6,168 nt of DNA from Campylobacterales bacterium (GTDB taxonomy: Bacteria; Campylobacterota; Campylobacteria; Campylobacterales; Hydrogenimonadaceae): contig JAMONQ010000171.1 of the NCBI GenBank assembly GCA_027065635.1, positions 1 through 6,168 on the forward strand. The letters are read 5' to 3'. Position numbers and translations under genes: made by a program. Positions 5,293-6,168 of this stretch are shown piece by piece (position 1 is the first letter of the stretch; the number at the start of each line of letters is the position of its first letter). The notes under the pieces are model-generated. The model had not been told where the DNA came from. It was given only the letters and a program-made list of their open reading frames with translations, and did not search any database.

Positions 5293-6168
5293 ATGATAGA
5301 AGCGAAACTTTTTATAGGCTCGAAAGAGATAGACAGAGAAAAAAGAGGTGAGCGCAGGTCTCCGTATGACGGTCGTATCGTCTCGACTCACCCGATCTGC
5401 GGCGTAGAAGATGCCGAGGAGGCTTTGAGCGTGGCAAAAAGAGCGTTCGAAGAGAGTAAAAGATCGCCGCTTTCGCAGAGGATAGCATGGCTTCAGGATG
5501 TTGCGCACAAGCTGAAAGAGCAAAAGGAGCTCTTTGCCAGGACAATCACCGACGAGGTAGGAAAGCCTCTCATGTTCAGTCGTATCGAGGTCGATAGATG
5601 TATCGAGACCGTAGAGCTTACCGCCCACGCTCTCACCCACCTGCGGGGCGAGACGATACCTACCGACGCTACCAAAAGCGGCAAACCGTCCACCGCCTTT
5701 TGGCGCAGGGTTCCAGCCGGTGTTGTAGTGGCGATTACACCGTTCAATTTTCCTTTGAATCTGACGGCGCACAAACTGGCTCCGGCCCTTGGGGCCGGCT
5801 GTAGTGTCGTATTGAAGCCGACACCGGAAGCTCCGGCGACCGCATATCTTTTTGCCAGGCTGTTTATCGAGAGCGAGTATGCGGTAGAGGACGCTTTGAG
5901 TGTCGTCTACGGAGATGCCGAGGTGGGCGGAGCGCTTGTCGGCAGTCCGATTCCAAGGGTCATCAGCTTCACAGGCAGCGTACCGGTGGGCAATATCATC
6001 ACCAAAAGCGCCGGCATCAAGAAGGTGAGCCTGGAGCTGGGAGGCAACGCCGCCACCTTCGTCGAGAAGAGTGCCGACATCGCCCACGCCGCCGCCCGCT
6101 GCTCGTTTGGCGCCTTCGTCAACTCCGGCCAGGTCTGCATCTCTTTGCAGCGCATATACGTCGATAGC
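5293..6168 (+). CDS. NAD(P)-dependent aldehyde dehydrogenase, first 292 residues (3' end outside window)
   Basis: This is an aldehyde dehydrogenase superfamily enzyme, oxidising an aldehyde to its acid with NAD(P)+. The frame is open from ATG 5293 to the last base, giving 292 of an expected 470-490 residues. Asn152 (TPFNFP), Lys175 (VLKPTPEAP), the cofactor-loop FTGS (226-229), Glu248 (LELGG) and the nucleophile Cys282 (GQVCIS) are all present; the Asn-Glu and Glu-Cys spacings of 96 and 34 are normal. The beginning (MIEAKLFIGSKEI) suits the family start, with AGGGGG nine bases upstream. The block NSGQVCISLQRIYVD recalls lactaldehyde, non-phosphorylating glyceraldehyde-3-phosphate and related dehydrogenases, but substrate cannot be chosen. 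It is divergent from ilvE. GC content climbs from 17 of 48 bases at the start to 63 of 90 at 6031-6120, which is unusual. Family certain, specificity open. Confidence 0.95.
   Translation, partial: MIEAKLFIGSKEIDREKRGERRSPYDGRIVSTHPICGVEDAEEALSVAKRAFEESKRSPLSQRIAWLQDVAHKLKEQKELFARTITDEVGKPLMFSRIEVDRCIETVELTAHALTHLRGETIPTDATKSGKPSTAFWRRVPAGVVVAITPFNFPLNLTAHKLAPALGAGCSVVLKPTPEAPATAYLFARLFIESEYAVEDALSVVYGDAEVGGALVGSPIPRVISFTGSVPVGNIITKSAGIKKVSLELGGNAATFVEKSADIAHAAARCSFGAFVNSGQVCISLQRIYVDS

Noticed and set aside
5242..6087. Long minus-strand open frame of 281 residues
   Set aside because: It lies wholly opposite the aldehyde dehydrogenase and its promoter. The + strand frame has conserved catalytic motifs, while this one shows no family feature, so it is an antisense shadow.
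1..6168. CRISPR array, insertion sequence, phage or defence genes
   Set aside because: No regularly spaced direct repeats with spacers, transposase, integrase, terminal inverted repeats or known defence domains were found. All long coding frames belong to housekeeping or membrane families.

Overview
The window reads as a compact chromosomal segment from a Campylobacterota (Epsilonproteobacteria) genome. The support is protein-level: an Fe-S-type PurF tail, a YhcC/TIGR01212 radical SAM protein, a fused HisI-HisE, a prohibitin-like SPFH protein directly behind ilvE, and two tandem DUF2393-type membrane proteins. The ilvE-SPFH adjacency and the DUF2393 family are, from memory, familiar in this phylum. 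The genus cannot be fixed from the sequence, although the mixed base composition (not strongly AT-rich) fits a free-living, vent-type member better than Campylobacter or Helicobacter.

Layout. Positions 1-366 (+) hold the 3' end of purF. Positions 367-452 hold a short spacer filled by a seven-base-phased, two-armed repeat. Positions 453-1406 (+) encode the radical SAM protein. A short convergent spacer (1407-1451) has a small hairpin. From 1452 to 5193 a single minus-strand gene cluster runs leftward: ilvE, SPFH/prohibitin-like gene, hisIE, DUF2393-type gene A, DUF2393-type gene B. Its joints are 33 bp, 4 bp, an 8-bp overlap and a 4-bp overlap, so it is very probably one operon. Positions 5194-5292 form a divergent promoter region. 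From 5293 to the right edge (+) runs the first 292 codons of an aldehyde dehydrogenase with its catalytic residues in place; this frame stays open to the window edge.

Functionally, the window mixes nucleotide and amino-acid biosynthesis (purF for IMP, hisIE for histidine, ilvE for branched-chain amino acids) with membrane proteins of uncertain role. PRPP links purF and the histidine pathway biochemically, but the two genes are in separate transcription units. No RNA genes, CRISPR arrays, insertion sequences or phage genes were seen. No clearly new system was found. The most unusual items are the heptad-phased repeat at 369-438, the duplicated DUF2393-type pair inside a metabolic operon, and a steep rise in GC content along the aldehyde dehydrogenase gene. 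No stretch over 300 bases lacks a gene.
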